Below, piece by piece: positions 5,917 through 7,487 of a DNA stretch of 7,487 bases. The DNA is from Pseudomonadota bacterium (GTDB lineage: Bacteria > Pseudomonadota > Gammaproteobacteria > Xanthomonadales > Rhodanobacteraceae): assembly GCA_023412995.1 (NCBI GenBank), contig JAEZQS010000370.1:1-7487 (forward strand), in the 5' to 3' direction. The number at the start of each line of letters is the position of its first letter. Positions within the stretch are counted from its first letter, which is position 1. The notes below the pieces were generated by a model. It saw only the letters and a list, made by a program, of their open reading frames with translations. It did no database searches and was not told the DNA's origin. Both the position numbers and the translations under genes were made by a program.

Positions 5917-5991
5917 AAGCCGGAATTCGGGAGTGGTGATTGGGGAATAGGGCCGTGGCTCCGAATCCCGATCCCGAATCCCCGCCTTTCA
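5914..5991. repeat. Degenerate heptamer repeat and imperfect hairpin between convergent genes; probable bidirectional terminator
   Basis: The whole gap between the two convergent genes is an inverted repeat. TGAAAG (5914-5919) pairs with CTTTCA (5986-5991), so both stop codons lie in the outer stem. ATTCGGGA (5925-5932) pairs over eight bases with TCCCGAAT (5972-5979), offset by one base. Each arm is made of roughly seven-base units: GGAATTC, GGGAGTG, GTGATTG, GGGAATA on the left; CCGAATC, CCGATC, CCGAATC on the right. From memory, GGATTCGGGA-type arrays recur between genes in Xanthomonadaceae. The position suggests termination from both sides, although T-tracts are short (three bases). Confidence 0.6.
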
Positions 5992-6735
5992 GAAATCCAT
6001 GAAGTATCCGCCGTTCACCGGGATGTTCGCGCCGGTGATGAAGCCGGCGTCGTCGGCGGCGAGGAACTCGACCGCGCGCGCGATCTCGTGCGGCTGGCCG
6101 AGGCGGCCGACCGGGATGCCGGCGATGATCTGGTTGCGGATCTCCTCCGGCACCGCCATCACCAGCGCGGTGGCGCAGTAGCCCGGCGAGATGCTGTTGA
6201 CCGTCACGCCTTTCTTCGCCACCTCGCGCGCCAGCGCCATGGTGAAGCCGTGCATGCCGGCCTTGGCAGCGGAGTAGTTGGTCTGGCCGAACTGGCCGGT
6301 CTGGCCGTTGACCGAGGAGATGTTGATGATGCGGCCGAAGCCCTGCGCGGTCATGCCGTCGACGACCTGGCGGCAGAGGTTGAACACGCCGCCGAGGTTC
6401 ACCCGCAGCACGTCGTTCCATTGCGCCGGCGTCATCTTGCGCAGGCTGGTGTCGCGGGTGATGCCGGCGGCGTTGACGAGGACCGAGATCGTGCCGTGGG
6501 TGGCGGCGACGTCGGCGGCGAACCGCTCGCAGTCCTCGTAATCGGCGACGTCCAGCGGGGCGAAAGCAACGGCATCGCCGAACTCCGCCATCTCCGCGCG
6601 GAACGCCGCCAGGCGCTCCTCGCGTGCGGCGAGGTCGGCGGCAATGACCTTGCGACCCGAGCGTGCCAGGTACTTGCAGATTTCCGTGCCAAGGCCACCG
6701 ATACCACCGGTGACGACAGCGATGCGCTTGCTCAT
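5989..6735 (-). CDS. phaB: Acetoacetyl-CoA reductase (PhaB/PhbB)
   Basis: The 248-residue product is an NADPH-dependent short-chain dehydrogenase that should reduce acetoacetyl-CoA to (R)-3-hydroxybutyryl-CoA, the monomer for polyhydroxybutyrate, in the cytoplasm. The cofactor loop TGGIGGLG lies at residues 9-16, NAAGITRD at 88-95 and Asn113 in the helix. The catalytic set is Ser141, Tyr154 and Lys158 (NISSVNGQTGQFGQTNYSAAK). That stretch and HGFTMALA, SPGY and the NGG near the end closely resemble PhaB of Ralstonia rather than the general FabG type. The start at 6735 is preferred because MSKRIAVVTGG begins the fold and GGGGAA lies upstream; a longer frame adds ten residues without need. It lies 100 bp downstream of phaR on the same strand. 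The first and third pathway genes (phaA, phaC) are not in the window. Confidence 0.92.
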   Translation of the reverse strand: MSKRIAVVTGGIGGLGTEICKYLARSGRKVIAADLAAREERLAAFRAEMAEFGDAVAFAPLDVADYEDCERFAADVAATHGTISVLVNAAGITRDTSLRKMTPAQWNDVLRVNLGGVFNLCRQVVDGMTAQGFGRIINISSVNGQTGQFGQTNYSAAKAGMHGFTMALAREVAKKGVTVNSISPGYCATALVMAVPEEIRNQIIAGIPVGRLGQPHEIARAVEFLAADDAGFITGANIPVNGGYFMDF

Positions 6736-6835
6736 CGAAGGTTCCCCAAGGGCTGCATGCGGCATCGCGCCGCGTGGAATTGTTGCGCCGCGGCGGGCGT
6801 GGACACGGGATGCGGCGGCCGGCGCTCCGGCGCGA

Positions 6836-7363
6836 TCAGGACTTGGCGTCCTTCTTCGGCGCGTCCGGTGCCGGCCCCGGGGGCGTGCCGCCGCCGGTCG
6901 TGCCGGCGTCGCGCATGCGGTCCGCGGTGGCGGTGAGGAAGCCCTGCTGGAGCGACTTCCACAGATCCATGTTGCGTTCGGTCAGGTCGTTCATCATCGA
7001 CCAGGGCGTCTGGCCCAGCATGTTGTTGAGCTGGCTGCGGAACTGCTGTTGCTGGTCGAGGAACACCTGCAGGCTGCGTTCGAGGTAGCCGCCCATGAGG
7101 CCCTGCAGCGAGTCGCCGTAGAAGCGGATCATCTGCGACAGCAGCCGGGTGGTGAACATCGGCTGCCCGCGGTCCTCGTATTCGGAGATGATCTGCAGCA
7201 GGACCGAACGGGTCAGGTTCTCGCCGCTCTTCGCATCGCGGACCTCGAACTCCTCGCCGTCCAGCACCAGCTGGCGCACTTCCTCCAGCGTGATGTAGCT
7301 GGAGATCTCCGTGTCGTAGAGCCGCCGATTCGGGTACTTCTTGATGATGCGGACCTGGGCCAT
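6836..7363 (-). CDS. phaR: Polyhydroxyalkanoate synthesis regulator PhaR
   Basis: The 175-residue product carries the PhaR N-terminal DNA-binding domain at about residues 5-66, starting RIIKKYPNRRLYDTE and including SSYITLEEVRQLV. Residues about 68-110 form the PHB-accumulation region (MFTTRLLSQMIRFYGDSLQG), followed by a Gln-rich amphipathic stretch (FLDQQQQFRSQLNNMLG) and a disordered Gly/Pro/Lys tail from about 151. Known PhaR proteins bind both DNA and PHA granules; they repress phasin and their own gene until granules titrate them away. Pairing with phaB supports this role. The ATG at 7363 has no Shine-Dalgarno sequence. A -10-like element ends about seven bases upstream, so the transcript may be leaderless. 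Length is normal for the family. Confidence 0.93.
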   Translation of the reverse strand: MAQVRIIKKYPNRRLYDTEISSYITLEEVRQLVLDGEEFEVRDAKSGENLTRSVLLQIISEYEDRGQPMFTTRLLSQMIRFYGDSLQGLMGGYLERSLQVFLDQQQQFRSQLNNMLGQTPWSMMNDLTERNMDLWKSLQQGFLTATADRMRDAGTTGGGTPPGPAPDAPKKDAKS

Positions 7364-7369
7364 CGGGCA

Positions 7370-7399
7370 ACGCTAGCAGAATGTGCGGCAGCGCACCAG
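7370..7399 (-). promoter_or_regulatory. phaR: Possible phaR promoter with extended -10
   Basis: On the minus strand TGCTAGCGT (7378-7370) has the TGN extension and TAGCGT as -10, with three of six consensus matches. CTGGTG (7399-7394) could be a poor -35 at 18 bases. Transcription would begin at or next to the phaR ATG. Weak by score, but it agrees with the missing ribosome site. Confidence 0.3.
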
Positions 7400-7419
7400 T
7401 TGGCGATGTTGCGCAGCAA
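7384..7419. promoter_or_regulatory. Two TGC/GCA dyads upstream of phaR, candidate PhaR sites
   Basis: TTGC-GCA-GCAA (7409-7419) is a perfect four-base dyad with a three-base spacer. TGCG-GCAG-CGCA (7384-7395) is a perfect four-base dyad with a four-base spacer. Their centres are about 25 bp apart. PhaR of Paracoccus is known to recognise CTGC and GCAG half-sites three to four bases apart, which these resemble without matching exactly. The second dyad overlaps the presumed phaR promoter. Confidence 0.35.
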
Positions 7420-7423
7420 AGTA

Positions 7424-7480
7424 CGGCCGGCGGCGGCCCGGCGCCCCCGGGGCCCGGGGCCCCGCCGCCCCCCGGGCGCC
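7424..7480. other. 57-base uninterrupted G/C block at the window edge
   Basis: Every base from 7424 to 7480 is G or C, with runs such as CCCCCGGGGCCCGGGGCCCC and GGCGCCC facing GGGCGCC. No gene is supported here; the minus-strand open frame that crosses it is a shadow. It may be a structured sequence or a sequencing/assembly artefact near a contig end. Confidence 0.5.
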
Positions 7481-7487
7481 ACCAGCC

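Noticed and set aside
5914..5991. CRISPR array or insertion-sequence end
   Set aside because: Units are about seven bases and contiguous without spacers, and no transposase or target duplication is present.
6736..6835. Separate sigma70 promoter for phaB
   Set aside because: AACAAT is -10-like, but no -35 is found at a workable distance; cotranscription with phaR is simpler.
1..7487. A novel multi-gene defence, secretion or biosynthetic system
   Set aside because: Apart from the secreted protein and the truncated gene, every gene falls in a known family with its normal length and motifs, and no system-like cluster is present.

Overview
The window is high-GC DNA with tightly packed genes, mostly on the plus strand. 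Gene content suggests a gammaproteobacterium of the Xanthomonadaceae/Lysobacteraceae group: a Mip/FkpA-type FKBP, slyX, a DUF2058 protein and a phaB/phaR pair. A degenerate heptamer repeat of the GGATTCGGGA kind at 5914-5991 points the same way; I associate such repeats with that group from memory. No species call is possible.

Layout. Positions 1-147 (minus) hold the N-terminus of an unrecognised exported or membrane-anchored protein. It is preceded by a near-consensus sigma70 promoter whose -10 lies inside a 22-bp palindrome, which looks like a repressor operator. A 320-bp intergenic region also carries a plus-strand promoter for a periplasmic FKBP prolyl isomerase (468-1250), which ends at a clear intrinsic terminator. 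UDP-glucose 6-dehydrogenase (ugd, 1357-2709) and GDP-mannose 4,6-dehydratase (gmd, 2856-3986) follow; both make activated sugars for surface polysaccharide. gmd is followed almost without a gap by slyX (3989-4207), then a DUF2058 protein (4243-4803) and a secreted 346-residue protein of unknown function (4876-5916).

On the minus strand, converging on the secreted-protein gene, are phaB (acetoacetyl-CoA reductase, 5989-6735) and upstream of it phaR (polyhydroxyalkanoate regulator, 6836-7363). The 72-bp gap between the convergent genes is filled by the heptamer repeat, folded as an imperfect hairpin that includes both stop codons and probably terminates both transcripts. The phaR upstream region contains two TGC/GCA dyads that may be autoregulatory PhaR sites. 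The last ~60 bases are almost pure G/C and may be a contig-end artefact.

Functional reading. The window is mainly chromosomal housekeeping and envelope/storage metabolism: sugar nucleotides (ugd, gmd), envelope protein folding (FKBP) and PHA storage (phaB, phaR). I see no transposase, integrase, CRISPR array, tRNA or rRNA, and no defence or secretion cluster. The items most worth a second look are the palindromic operator at 179-200, the uncharacterised secreted protein, the convergent-gene repeat hairpin and the putative PhaR sites. I do not claim a new system.
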